Source: Diphasiastrum complanatum (Eukaryota; Streptophyta; Lycopodiopsida; Lycopodiales; Lycopodiaceae). From it: a stretch of 64,000 nucleotides of DNA. Shown here in pieces: positions 1-11,417 of the stretch. The position numbers and the translations under genes were made by a program. Numbering within the stretch: position 1 is the first letter of the stretch; each line of letters opens with the position of its first letter. Location of the stretch: the NCBI GenBank assembly GCA_029204225.1, contig CM055102.1:12859484-12923483 (forward strand). The letters run 5' to 3'. The notes below the pieces were generated by a model. The model was not told the DNA's origin, ran no database searches, and worked only from the letters and a program-made list of their open reading frames with translations.

Positions 1-280
1 ACGAAAAATTGAAATTAAGTATCATATCAGAGAGATTTTTGGCGCCCAAGCTTTGAAAATAGCAATGGCAAGGAGATCCAGATCTACAATCGAGTCTGTG
101 ATTCTTTACAATGAGAAAGATGAAGCTGATAACTGGAAGCCAACAAAATGTATGAAGAACTCATGGGTATTGTTGCATCCATCATCAAATCGACAAAAGA
201 AAAGAGCAAAAATGACCTACAAATCTTATTGGAAAGCAAAAATTTTGGAGTTTAAGACTACCTCGGGAGGTCAATAGAAC
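1..280 (+). other. left-edge sequence with an unidentified 74-codon open frame
   Basis: This is the only stretch of the left half that I do not find repeated elsewhere in the window. A plus-strand frame runs from a Met codon at 53 to a stop at 277. It is basic and Lys/Arg-rich, with a Trp-containing middle (EADNWKPTKC) and a second Trp near the end. It shows no signal peptide, membrane segment or motif I recognise. The frame is also open for a short way upstream of the Met, so it may be the last exon of something that starts outside the window. Repeated DNA begins at about 284, which marks the outer edge of the amplified unit. Confidence 0.3.
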
Positions 281-1380
281 TGAAGTGTTAAAAAATGAAT
301 TTCAATAATTGGGCTGTGACTATTTGACCTCTAATGCCAAAATTGGCCCTATCAACCAGTGACACCAAGATGTTTGACTAGAAAACTATATGACATCCCT
401 AAAGTGTTCACTGATTCTCTTTATCAGTCAGTAAATCCCTACTTAACTATTACAGTTTGGCACCTTGTTACTTAGCGTTTCAATTTCTACCCATTACCAG
501 GCTTCACGGGTATCAATGAGTTATTCTTCTTGGTTCATTTCCCAATCAGGCAGAAGGTTTGGCGTTGTAGTATAGATTATCTAGCTTGTCAGTGGATACA
601 CGGACCTCGTTCACGCTTGAACTGTACTCACATTGCTTGAAGACATGCAAGTCATGATGCTCAACTAGGATCAGAATGCAGCTCGATTGAACACCTATCA
701 GATTCCTACTTTTACTTGTTGTAAAAATTAATTGCAAAAAGATCTTGAAAGCTGAAAACTAATCTACATGCATCCTACAAATCAACAACAAGAAACAAGA
801 AACTGAATAGACAGCATTATGAATGTTCAAGGATCAAGAAACACTCATGTCTTGATTCTTGGACAACCCAAGAACATCAAGAACTAAAATGTAAAGGAAT
901 CTGCAAGATCTATGCCACAATTTCAACCTATTTAGTTTACTTGAATGCTTGATTCTACACTATTCTGCAAACAAGAAAGCTAATCCACTCTAATCCACAA
1001 TGCATTTGGAAGAAAGCAAGAAACTAATCTAAATCCACAACCACACATGGAGAATGGAAGTGCAAGATTATAAAAAACAACACACAAGAAGCCACTACGA
1101 TTAAGAAGCTCAAGAATTGCCAATACTCGTGGAGGATTTTCTATTCAATCAGGAGTAGAGACAATACATAAAAAGCTCCCTCACAAAAGAGGGGAGCTCT
1201 TAAATAAGCAAGAGGGCTACCTATGTGGATGTAAGCCACGATAGGATGTAAGCCACGATCCCAAAAGCATTACTGATTCATAAGAAATGCCAAGGATCGG
1301 CAATAATCAGCACTCTCTCGAATGCATATGTCATCACTAGACTCCAAAGTCTAGTAGCTGCAGCGTCAACTCATTATACG
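281..1380 (-). repeat. repeat segment Q, copy 1 (LTR-like, AT-rich)
   Basis: This segment recurs at about 9410-10270, 18761-19330, 33024-33960 and, inverted, at 50280-51180 and 62657-63190. Read on the minus strand it follows the coiled-coil ORF and resembles a long terminal repeat: a TATA-like TATTTAA at 1200-1206, followed by the inverted repeat AGCTCCC/GGGAGCT around 1172-1199. No clear TG...CA ends or tRNA primer site could be fixed, so LTR is an inference. Short open frames here (for example 546-737 minus, and the plus-strand frame best seen at 33102-33383) resemble nothing I know and are probably incidental. Confidence 0.5.
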
Positions 1381-2516
1381 ATGAGTTTTATGAAATCCCT
1401 AGAATTACTGGCCAATTGATCGCTTTGTCCCTTGGTCGCTTTGTTGGCCATGGATCTCTTCTTTCGATGGGCATGTAGAATGGATTGACTCTTTTCCAGG
1501 ATGGTCCCATAGGTATTCTTGTAGCCTCCTATTGTCCTTTAGGATTTTGTTTTTCCATTCTGGCTATGGCTGATGGACTGCAATAGTGTCTAACCTTGAG
1601 GAATACTTGCTTTTGTCCAGGTCATATTTCTCGCCCCTCATGCTTCAAGGGTATTTCCTTCCGAATTTCTCGGACTTATGGTATCGGCCATCTTGGATTT
1701 GGGCTCGATCTGCTAGGTCGCCTTTAGCTTTAGTGGGAGTCTTGCCAAATATTCATCAAGGGTCTTGGTACATTTGTCTTCCTTTCTATTCCTTTCACTA
1801 GTTGAGGGCTCAATTTCACTTGCATTGAAACCAGTAGGTGGCAGCGTAAGCTTCTAGAAGTTGGTATCATAACTTGGGGGTCATCAAACTCTTCAGTGTC
1901 AACATTGGTTTTGGGTAGGTTAGGTGGGTTGTGATCGGGTGAGGATGGCATGAATTTGGTGGGTTGTCCAAGGATAGGGTTCTTGATGAGGTTATACATG
2001 GAATCGGGAGAGCTAATTTTTTTAATAAACTCGTCTCTCGGGCTTTGTACATCTCAGGAGGTCCTTCGTGTGGTCTCAAGGGTTGACTCATGTAGGGATG
2101 GGGGAGTGATGGCTCGGGAACATGGTGCGTGGGCACGAAGGTTTGAAGAATTTCAACATTGAAAAATGAGAAGTTCTATAGCTAGGTTGGGGGGTTGAGA
2201 GATCACTTTCAAAAGCGTTTTTGGTCTCCTTCCCATCCGATCCCAAACTACCATCCAACTGGTACATTGATTCGTCGTGTCCTGCAACGTCATCATCTCC
2301 ATCTTTGTCCTTTGGTTGTCGCTCAAAATTTCCTGCTTGGGCCTTGCACGCAGTGTTCCATAGTTGGTTCACTTTGTCCAAAACTTTTTGTAGGTCCTTC
2401 GTTGTTTCCTCCAATTGCCTTTGGGACTCTTGGATGGCTTTTTTTTGTTTATTAGCAGCTCGTGTGAAATTCATCTTGTCAACCTTCTCTTGAATAAGTC
2501 TTACGTGGTTCTCCAT
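1381..2516 (-). pseudogene. coiled-coil, retroelement-type ORF, copy 1 (broken)
   Basis: The frame starts at the Met codon ending at 2516 (MENHVRLIQEKVDKMNF) and reads to 2088, where it leaves the frame used by the better copy at 10677-11417. Downstream pieces continue in other frames at 1867-2136 and 1730-1999. The first 60 or so residues have the heptad look of a coiled coil. An acidic, Asp-rich patch (KDKDGDDD) and a Pro/His-rich middle follow. The layout, a coiled coil followed by a low-complexity region without membrane segments, would fit a gag-like structural protein, but I see no zinc knuckle, protease or reverse transcriptase. It lies just downstream, on the same strand, of the transposase-like gene. 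Confidence 0.45.
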
Positions 2517-2984
2517 TTTGATAATGGCAGTTAAAGCTTTATCATTTTACCTAGGAGGATATAAATTTGTTAAGACAAATAAGATCATTTTTGTCAAAAG
2601 ATCTTATGTTTTGAACATTTTAGGATTTCTTGATGGTAATGTTCCTTTAAGGAGCTCCCATTATTCAATGTATTCAACTTATATTGAGCTTAGTGGAAAT
2701 AAGGATAATGCACATCTATTAGATGCATACGCTAGCAGAAAATTTCTTCGTGACAATACTGCCATAGAATTTGACACAAAATATTCTGATGAATAGTTGA
2801 CACTTTGTATTTTGGTATAATACAATCAATACATTTACATTCAGTATTTTTCCTCTCTTGTTCAATGAATTTGCAATGCAATTCTGAACATGTCATGATT
2901 TGATGACAATGATGACCTTCTACTCAACAATCATCTAACTTTCTCTTCTTGTATGAACTTGCATGTTTTTCTAAACTTGTTGTA
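2517..2984. repeat. spacer between transposase-like gene and coiled-coil ORF, copy 1
   Basis: This AT-rich spacer is shared with about 11418-11874 and 35082-35500. It is probably the 3' untranslated region of the minus-strand transposase-like gene. A 92-codon plus-strand frame (2518-2796) is shortened or broken in the other copies, so I do not call it a gene. Confidence 0.4.
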
Positions 2985-4844
2985 TTATGTGGACTTTGTT
3001 ATCTGTCGAATCTGAACTTTACGGTGGAACCACTGAAACAATTGACAAATGTAGTTTCGTTTCTCATTGGTTCCTCCATGTTGTGTATTTCGATGAAATG
3101 CTGCTCGTGCTTGACGGTGTGACTTTTCCATCCCTTGTGATGACCATACACTCAAGCTTCCATATGTATTTGCAAAAAATGCTGTATGATCTCTTAGTAT
3201 GTGCTGCATATGTCAAAATCATAATGTTAGTCTTATGTTTGGATCTAAATATATACGAAAATTTGAAAGCATTTTAGAAATTTTATACTAACCATGTAAT
3301 GGGTGATTTGATCTTCTCCCCATGCTTTTGATACTGCATAAAGAAACTCGACACAAGTCCTTTGGACAGCTTTCTTATCAATATCAGACTATTTTTCTTT
3401 TCTTAAAATAGCGATCATACTTTCAAATTTTTTCCATACATCAACTTTTAGTACTCTGGTTTTGCCGTCTTTCTCGAAGTCGTGAGTGGCAGCAAAAATA
3501 TCTATCCAGACTGAGTGTTGAATATTAGAAGCCTCACCCGTATGCTATTATAGGAAATGATGTGCTTTTGCTCCTCTTATGCTTGGCTTAGTTGGCATGT
3601 TCCCATTCTTTCCTGAAAGCTTTTCATCTTTTTGAATTTTGACATGTCCTTTATGGAGTTCGGCTTTTGATAAAATATCTTCTAATCGAGAGATAGCTTC
3701 CTTTGCTAATGATGCTTGCTTAGTATTCCAATCAAAAACTATATGAAGATAAATGATCTTTTCTATTAATCTAATTTCTGCATGAAGAGTGCAAACATGC
3801 ACATTTTTTAAGGGGATAGGCAGCACAGGCTTCCAGTTTGGATCTGCATATTCTCTATTAATTCTTGTACTCCTAGTTACATCTTTTGCCATTTTCATGC
3901 AGTACAAACAAGGGTGTTTAGATGTAGCACCGTGAGAGACATTATACATACATTTCAATGTTTTCAAATCACCTGCTAAGTGCCATTCAATATTGAAGTC
4001 TCCAACTCCTGGAACATTGAGAAGTCCTCCATCCATATGGTCCTTGATAATCCTAGGATAAGATGATATATCTCATGATCCTCTTTCAACACCTATCCGA
4101 AGAATTAATCAGACTTAGTTTACAATGTATTAATACTATTCAATGAATGTAATGTAATAATGAGGCTAGTTACCTGAAACGCTGCCAACCACCATATACC
4201 ATTTTCTGACTGGACACTGAATCTGAAATCTTCTTGGTTCTCTGTTTGTGATAGAACACCATTCATGAGAGTTATACTGACCCTCTCCATCTTCTGCCCT
4301 TTCACAGTTTCAGACTCATCTAACTTAAGTACTATGATTATTTTGCCATTCACCTTTTCATAGGTTATATCATAGAATGTGACGATGTATCTCAGTAAGT
4401 AATTTAGATCAACAAATAAATTGTTTGATGAATTATAGAATATCGATCTTCCATCAATTTCATACACCTCCTCAATATGAAATGGAGTTCCAGTGATCTT
4501 ATGCATACCTATGTTTAATGTATCCCCCTCTTTCTTCAAGTGATATGTCCTAGGGATTAGGACTTTTCTAATTTGAACTTGCTTAAAAGCTTTTCTAATT
4601 ACTTTAAATATTGTTGCATATGCTTCCCTGCTAATACCCGCAAAATCACAAGCACCCTGAACTATAAGGCTTATCTAAAATTTTTTGAATGTCCACCATC
4701 ACAGACTCTGCTATTTTACACTTTACATTTGAAATCCTATTGTTCATCACGATACGGTCAGTGGATTTGTATGTCAATATTGTGAACAATGGCGTTCCTA
4801 GTGAAGCATTGTCTTTAATATTCCGAGGAGCTACTAATGCAGAT
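2985..4844 (-). pseudogene. transposase-like gene, copy 1 (most complete 3' part, degenerate)
   Basis: Four minus-strand blocks can be joined. A 5' exon begins after a poly-T/CAG acceptor at 4844. A second block ends at a donor at 4174. An 81-bp intron (4093-4173) leads to a third block, 4092-3293. An 89-bp intron (3204-3292) leads to the last block, 3203-2985, ending in TAA. Both introns are GT-AG and phase 0. Candidate functional residues are an Asp in IIVLKLDES, an Asp in HLAGDLKTLK followed by a zinc-type PCLYC, and a Glu in SSQGMEKSH. This order resembles a DDE/RNase H-like transposase with a Cys-containing insertion. The copy is dead: it has a frame change between the YSSG and QGACDFAG parts, an in-frame stop after ILRKEK, and a deletion of about 20 bp near 4065. 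Confidence 0.5.
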
Positions 4845-5600
4845 CTGCAAAAAAAAACAGATAGTTAACAGAATATCACCATAGCTGAAATTAAATCCAA
4901 TAGCAAGGTATAACAATTGTATAATCTTCTCTTTTGTTTGATCGGTACTTGGTACACCATTAGATGAGAGTGGGGCCTCTGCATATATTTTCAGTCATGG
5001 GCCAAGAATACACCCTTTTATTTATAGGCTATCCATTAGTATGAAAAAAAGGCTATTAATAGATTACCTATTTCTAGATAAATAATTTTGCATGCAAAAT
5101 GGACAACTTATTTATAAAATGTCTTGCGCAATGGACAAGTTATATATAGGATATCCATTATGCCTAACAAGCATTTTTTCTATTTTAGCATATTATGCCA
5201 AAGCTACAATTAAGAAATGATATGCATATTGTGACATTAGCACACAATCATAAAAGTAACTCATTCCAGGTATTCATTACAAATGATATGCATACCTAGT
5301 GACATTGAATAGTAGCATGAGCACAAACTTATCAAAATAACTCATAACGGGTGGCTACTAAAAGGATTATCATGGTGTTTGCAGAATATCTTGACTCTTA
5401 GTAAACACCTTCTAAGCCTCCCCATGGAGGGTAGAACACCTTCAATTTAGGTCTTTACATCAGGTAAACTCTAATGACTAGAGCTTTACATCCCTTTGGA
5501 TCTGTTCTTGGGCAATATTCTTGAGAACATAAAATCTTTTTAATTTGACAATGTTAATGGTTTAATGATGTGTACACATAACATGAAGTTCTTTGCCCAA
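4845..5600. repeat. AT-rich region upstream of transposase-like gene, copy 1
   Basis: This stretch is shared with about 13690-14395, 19330-19850, 22130-22860, 28640-29280, 37370-38110 and, inverted, 48120-48880 and 59770-60510. It includes a directly repeated block around ACTTATTTATAAAATGTCTTGCGCAATGGACAAG and no convincing open frame. It would be intron or 5' flank of the minus-strand gene. Confidence 0.4.
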
Positions 5601-5605
5601 CATCT

Positions 5606-5851
5606 TTAGGAAATTTGAGCACGCATGCCATAAAGCGAAGCCTGTGTAGATGGGGTCAACTCTTGATTGTAAGAGTTATATTGCCACACAAAGTTCTCAT
5701 CATGATCAATTCTTATTTTTGTGTCCTTATTGAAATAAAAATAATCATTTCCTATAGCCTTGCACTTAAAGACCATGAGCTTTCTAGCATGATTTATTGA
5801 ATGGCCATTGTTAGAGTCACTTATTGAAAAAGCGAGGAGAATGGCGTACAA
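5606..5851 (-). pseudogene. possible 5' exon of the transposase-like element, copy 1
   Basis: An 81-codon frame (middle part IGNDYFYFNKDTKIRIDHDE) is preserved in part in the equivalent place in other copies: minus 38120-38308 and plus about 59580-59760. It lies upstream of the transposase-like exons on the same strand, so it may be an N-terminal exon. I see no known motif, and the frame is broken in the 23 kb and 59 kb copies. Confidence 0.3.
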
Positions 5852-6480
5852 AGATAGAACTAAACAAATTGATATTTCTCTTTATAATAGCTTGTCCTTC
5901 CAATATAATTCGATAGGCCATATTTTTTTTCTAATATGCATCTTGACTTTCAAGGGGGCCTCAACCCTAAACTTCAAGTTAACACAAATTCAACTAAATT
6001 GAGACTACAGTCATATTTTGATACTTCTCAGGTAAATTCATATATTTAGAGACTTCTTAACCAAATTGAATGTAGATTCATTGTCTCTAAGTATATATTA
6101 TTATCATGTGATAACAACATTAGTTTTAACCTTATTAGTTATACATTCTTAATATTCAATAGATGAGTTATAAGAGGAGAATTTCTATTTAAAATCATGA
6201 ATAGTCTCAAAATAGTGGTTTTTGTGTTAGTCCTAAATTGTATGGATAGATGCCGAATGACTCCCCACTAAATCACTGACCAATTGACCAATTGACTTGG
6301 GTTCAAATCACTGTTGGTGCGATGTTAGTATCTTAGAGCATTGTGATCCGTACTCAAGTTCAACCCATTATTCAGTATAATGCAACATTTACATAACAAT
6401 TGCTAGTGTGGTTCAATTTATTATTGATAAACAACATATGTTTTCACAGGTAGAATGTATAGTGTTGGCATTAGAAAATA
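5852..6480. repeat. repeat segment U joined to CKX intron 1 remnant, copy 1
   Basis: From 5852 to about 6275 the sequence matches the element flank also seen at 23060-23520. From about 6280 it matches CKX intron 1 (compare 29930-30120). Exons 2-5 of this CKX copy are therefore missing, and the break lies near 6280. No gene is seen here. Confidence 0.6.
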
Positions 6481-6556
6481 ACATCAATCATCGAATGAAA
6501 GAAAATCATTTGTTACAACAAAAAGTAGACTAACATAAACTGCCATAAATCCATTA

Positions 6557-7226
<670 letters not shown>

Positions 7227-7826
7227 ACCTCCTCTCGATTGATCGAATACGGAACAACTGTTGGGTTATACTTATTCTGGACCGATGCTGCAAAGCGCTA
7301 CTCTATGTGTCGAAAGTCCTAACATGCATCGAAAGCGTTGACTACATTGAGCTGATCAATCCCATCTACGAGAAGCGTTATTCAATTGGCTTGAGGACAT
7401 TCTATAGCAGTGTTGGTCAGACCTCTCTACTCGTATTGGGGAAGTAACCACTAGAAGATGTTCAAAACAATGATGTTAATTACGCCAAATCAATTGTGAG
7501 GTTATTCAAATTATAATGCAATTTCTTTATCTTAATATCTCAAGAGAATCCTAACTGAGATGCACACAAGGAAACTGCAACATTTTCAAATGGGCATAGT
7601 TCAGGAGCAAATGTCTTGTAAAGAAGTATCTACAGAGTTTACTATGTAGAGATTACAAGTTTGGCCACATCTTTGAGCTTCCTAGAAATAAGAAAAAAGA
7701 TCAGCACATTCAGTTCTGACATAGGAGAAGTGGTTTTATATGTACTATGCATATAAACGATCCCAATTAGTACAATTGAACTGTGTATCACAGTGAAAGC
7801 TTAAACTAAGCCAAAGATCAGCTGCG

Positions 7827-7829
<3 letters not shown>

Positions 7830-7870
<41 letters not shown>
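7830..7870. repeat. (CT)n microsatellite in CKX upstream region
   Basis: About 20 CT units followed by GATCGATCTCGATCTCG. It corresponds to 31502-31534 in copy 3 and to (GA)n at 52653-52695 in the inverted arm. It is contracted to about four units at 17279-17287 in copy 2. Confidence 0.95.
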
Positions 7871-7873
<3 letters not shown>

Positions 7874-8238
7874 CGATCTCGATCTCGCTCTCTCCGCAAA
7901 CACATATTCCGTTGGTGGTGTTAAGGATCGCAACAGTTCAGCAAGATATATAGAGGACACTGAACTGTAGCCTTTGGTGGACTTTGGTGGAGCACTGCGA
8001 AATTGGAATATACGAGGGCCTACCACGCATGGACCTGGCCGTCTGGGATCTCATTAGAGACTGCCTCTGTCGCACAGGCCCCATTACATCCAAGGAAAAA
8101 TATATCTTTTGTTTTTTTCTTAATCCCATATATTATCATTGGATGCAGTAGGGCTATCACTGGATGGAGTAGGGCCGGGAGTGCAGGTGCACATGGAGTG
8201 CACGCCTTAATCAGCAGGCCGTATCTTTCAGAATCCAT

Positions 8239-8508
8239 GTGGAGATTCAAAGTTCAAATTTCCAACTTCTAAAATTCCCAGCTATACACAATCTCCACCC
8301 TCAACATCAAAAGATACGAATCCTGAAAGTCCCGGCCTCTCACACACATGAGAACCTCAGAAACTTGTTATCTGTGATGGAGACCGAGCAAACACTAGTT
8401 TCTAAGCTCGGCTATTTCAATTTCCGTGCAGCTACGAGCCTACGATGCATGCATAGAGCTGCATCATCATGGGAAACTGCAACTTGTATCAAATCTTTAA
8501 TCCATTGA
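8239..8508 (+). CDS. small unidentified ORF, 89 codons (doubtful)
   Basis: This frame starts with MEIQSSNFQLLKF and ends in CIKSLIH. It is divergent from CKX, about 1 kb from the CKX start codon. It is open in all four upstream-region copies (17579-17923 with a longer N-terminus, 31900-32169, and 52018-52287 minus). Because the copies are nearly identical duplicates, an open frame is weak evidence of selection. No motif or membrane segment is seen. It could equally be non-coding promoter DNA. Confidence 0.2.
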   Translation: MEIQSSNFQLLKFPAIHNLHPQHQKIRILKVPASHTHENLRNLLSVMETEQTLVSKLGYFNFRAATSLRCMHRAASSWETATCIKSLIH

Positions 8509-8819
8509 CGACAGGAGCAAGCAAGATTTAGACACTGCAACTTGTATCAAATCCATTGATACAGGAGCAAGCAAGATTTAGACAATCCTTTGAACTTTGA
8601 AGGCTGCTCCAGCCGGCCTACAATCAAAGGAGATCTTATGCAGCAAATCGGATCGTCAGGTCACTATTTCCATTATTGAGGTCACTATTTCCATTATTGA
8701 TGACTGGAGCAAGTGTGAAGAGTCAAAGAAATCCTCATATGTACATATTTAGAATTAATAGCGAATGCGTCACCTGTAATTGACAATGCTCCAATTCTTT
8801 ATCACGACTCGAGAGCCAA

Positions 8820-8920
8820 AAGAATTCTAAATATGCAGATTAATAGTGATAATATATGCAGCAAATAAAGAATTTTAAATATGCAGATTAATAGTGATAA
8901 TATATGCAGCAAATCAGATC
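8820..8920. repeat. short tandem duplication unique to copy 1
   Basis: A block of about 48 bp (ATATGCAGATTAATAGTGAT followed by AATATATGCAGCAAAT) is present twice in a row with one C/T difference. Copies 2 and 3 and the inverted copies have it once. Confidence 0.8.
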
Positions 8921-9409
8921 GTCGGTGCAACGGTCACTAGTTCCATGATTGATGACTGGAGCAAGTGTGAAGAGTCAAGGAAATCCTCATATGTACATAT
9001 TTAGAATTAATAGCCAATTCTTTCTCACTAGTGACTACTCGAGACTCGACAGTAGAAACAATTTTAAATATCAGCTACTAATAGTAAGAAACTATCGAAG
9101 GTGATAATACAATTCCACGAAAGATTAGAAGCCTCCCCAAGTGACATGTGGAGAAGTTTCATGTTTTCCCTACAAGCATAATGTTACACTATCCCTCGCT
9201 TTTAGCTTTGCCTTGCTACTTGTAAGCTAATGTAGTTGAGCTATTTGGGTGATTTGATACCATTGGTGTTAAAAAGTTTGAAACTAATCTTATAAAAAAT
9301 CCACAAAATTATTATGAAATCGGTTTAAGCTTAAAATAAAACCTTAAACTCTCAAATTTATAGCTAAACTCGATTGATTTTGAGTCATATAAACAACCTA
9401 TAAAGTTAG

Positions 9410-10270
9410 AATGTGTTACTTGGCATTTCAATTTCTGCCCATTACCAGGCTTCACGGGTATCAATGACTTATTATTCTTGGTTCATTACCCAATCAGGCA
9501 GAAGGTTTGGCGTTGTAGTATAGATTATCTAGCTTGTCAGTGGATACACGGACCTCCTTCATGCTTGAACTATACTCACGTTCCTTGAAGACATGCAAGT
9601 CATGATGCTCAACTAGGATCATAATGCAGCTCGATTGAACACCTATCAGATTCCTACTTCTACTTGTTGTAAAAATTAATTGGAAAAAGATCTTGAAAGC
9701 TGAAAACTAATCTACATACATCCTGCAAATCAACAACAAGAAACAAGAAACTGAATAGGAAGCATTATGAATGTTGAAGGATCAAGAAACACTCATTTCT
9801 TGATTCTTGGACAACCCAAGAACATAAAGAACTAAAATGTAAAGGAATCTGCAAGATCTATGCCACAATTTCAACCTATTTAGTTTACTTGAATGCTTGA
9901 TTCTACACTATTCTGCAAACGAGAAAGCTAATCCACTCTAATCCACAATGCATCTAGAAGAAAGCAAGAAACTAATCTAAATCCACAACCACATATGGAG
10001 AATGGAAGTGCAAGATTGTAAAAACCATCACACAAGAAGCCACTATCATTAAGAAGCTCAAGAATTGCCAATACTCATGGAGGATCTTCTATTCAATCAA
10101 GATAAGCAAGAGGGCTACCTATGTGGATGTAAGCCAGGATAGGATGTAAGCCACGATCCCAAAAGCATTCTTGATTTATAAGAAATGCCAAGGATCGGCA
10201 ATAATCAGCACTCTCTCGAATGCATATGTCATCACTAGACTCCAAAGTCTAGTAGCTGCAGCCTCAACTC
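9410..10270 (-). repeat. repeat segment Q, copy 2
   Basis: Shortened relative to 281-1380: about 190 bp are lost at the left junction, and the TATA/hairpin stretch is deleted near 10100. The left junction at about 9409 joins directly to the CKX upstream region of copy 1 and marks the boundary between macro-units. Confidence 0.6.
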
Positions 10271-10302
10271 ATTATACGATGAGTTTTCCGAAATCCCTAG
10301 AA

Positions 10303-10590
10303 TTACTGGCCAATTGATCGCTTTGTGCCTTGGTCGCTCTGTTGGCCATGGATCTCTACTTTTGATGGGCGTGTAGAATGGATTGACTCTTCTCCAGGAT
10401 GGTCCCATAGGTGTTCTTGTAGCCTCCTATTGTCCTTTAGGATTTTGTTTTTCCATTCTGGCTGTGGCTGCTGGACTACAATAGTGTCTAACCTTGATGA
10501 ATACTTGCTTTGGTCCAGGTCATATTTCTCGCCCCTCACGCTTCGAGGGTATTTCCTTCCGAATTCCTCGGACTCTATGGTATCGGCCAT
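10303..10590 (-). pseudogene. C-terminal part of the coiled-coil/retroelement-type region, copy 2
   Basis: A 95-codon frame starting MADTIESEEFGRKYPR lies downstream of the coiled-coil ORF on the same strand and is present in copies at 33968-34255, 49985-50272 and 62495-62719. It is hydrophilic and basic. A neighbouring frame over its last third also stays open, so the original reading frame is uncertain. No known domain is seen. Confidence 0.35.
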
Positions 10591-10676
10591 CTTGGATTTT
10601 GGCTCGATCTGCTAGGTCGCCTTTAGCTTTAGTGAGAGTCTTGCCAAATATTCATCAAGGGCCTTGGTACATTTGT

Positions 10677-11417
10677 CTACCTTTCTATTCCTTTCACTAG
10701 TTGAGGGCTCAACTTCACTTGCATTGAAACATGTAGGTGGCGGCGTAAGCTTCTAGAAGTTGGTATCATAACTTGGGGGTCATCAAACTCTTCGGTGTCA
10801 ACATTGGTTTTGGGTAGGTCAGGTGGGTTGTGATCGGGTGAGGATGGCATGAATTTGGTGGGTTGTCCAAGGATAGGATTCTTGACGAGGTTATACATGG
10901 CATCGGGAGAGCTAATTTTTTTAATAAACTCGTCTCGTCGGGCTTTGTACATCTCAAGAGGTCCTTCGTGTGGTCTCAAGGGTTGACTCAGGTAGGGATG
11001 GGGGAGTGATGGCTGGGGAACATGGTGCGTGGGCACGAAGGTTTGAGAGAATTCCAACATTGAAAAATGAGAAGTTCTATAGCTAGGTTGGGGGGTTGAG
11101 AGATCACTTTCAAAAGCGGCTTTGGTCTCCTTCCCATCCGATCCCAAACTACCATCCAACTGGTACATTGATTCGTCGTGTCCTGCAACGTCATCATCTC
11201 CATCTTTGTCCTTTGGCTGTCGTTCAAAATTTCCTGCTTGGGGCTTGCACGCAGTGTTCCATAGTTGGTTCACTTTGTCCAAAACTTTGTGTAGGTCCTT
11301 CGTCATTTGCTCCAATTGCCTTCGGGACTCTTGGATGGCTTTTTCTTGTTTATTAGCAGCTCGTTTAAAATTCATCTTGTCAACCTTCTCTTGAATAAGT
11401 CTTACGTGGTTCTCCAT
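10677..11417 (-). CDS. coiled-coil, retroelement-type ORF, longest copy (246 codons)
   Basis: This is the best preserved version of the family. It starts at the Met codon ending at 11417. Residues 1-60 look like a coiled coil (LIQEKVDKMN, then QLEQMTKDLHKVLDKVNQLW). Residues 65-80 form an acidic Lys/Asp patch, and residues 120-160 are rich in Pro, Ser and His. It continues past the point where copies at 34431-35081 and 49159-49809 carry a one-base deletion (after NLVK), and ends at an early stop just after KGIER. Other copies read on from there, so even this one may be truncated. A structural protein of a mobile element is my best guess; I cannot place it in a family. Confidence 0.4.
   Translation of the reverse strand: MENHVRLIQEKVDKMNFKRAANKQEKAIQESRRQLEQMTKDLHKVLDKVNQLWNTACKPQAGNFERQPKDKDGDDDVAGHDESMYQLDGSLGSDGKETKAAFESDLSTPQPSYRTSHFSMLEFSQTFVPTHHVPQPSLPHPYLSQPLRPHEGPLEMYKARRDEFIKKISSPDAMYNLVKNPILGQPTKFMPSSPDHNPPDLPKTNVDTEEFDDPQVMIPTSRSLRRHLHVSMQVKLSPQLVKGIER

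Larger units (their letters stand above)
7227..9409 (-). promoter_or_regulatory. CKX upstream region, copy 1
   Basis: This is the 5' flank of the CKX gene. It recurs before copies 2 (16676-18760) and 3 (30901-33023) and, inverted, at 51180-53296 and 63190-64000. It holds a long CT microsatellite about 600 bp before the start codon, two diverged copies of a block containing TGATGACTGGAGCAAGTGTG, and in this copy an extra short duplication (8820-8920). I see no TATA box I would vouch for. Confidence 0.55.

Noticed and set aside
2195-2493. plus-strand frames opposite the coiled-coil ORF (also at 11096, 34760, and minus 49182/49220)
   Set aside because: They are antisense shadows of the minus-strand ORF, conserved only because the DNA is duplicated.
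2987-3277. 96-codon plus-strand frame with hydrophobic segments (also 11877-12167, 35507-35797)
   Set aside because: It lies antisense to the last exon and intron of the transposase-like gene, whose splice phases and motif fit better.
7745-8026. Arg/Glu-repeat open frames over the CT/GA microsatellite (also 31316-31756, 52431-52778, 52618-52881)
   Set aside because: The RERERE runs are simple translation of GA repeats, and the frames change with repeat length between copies.
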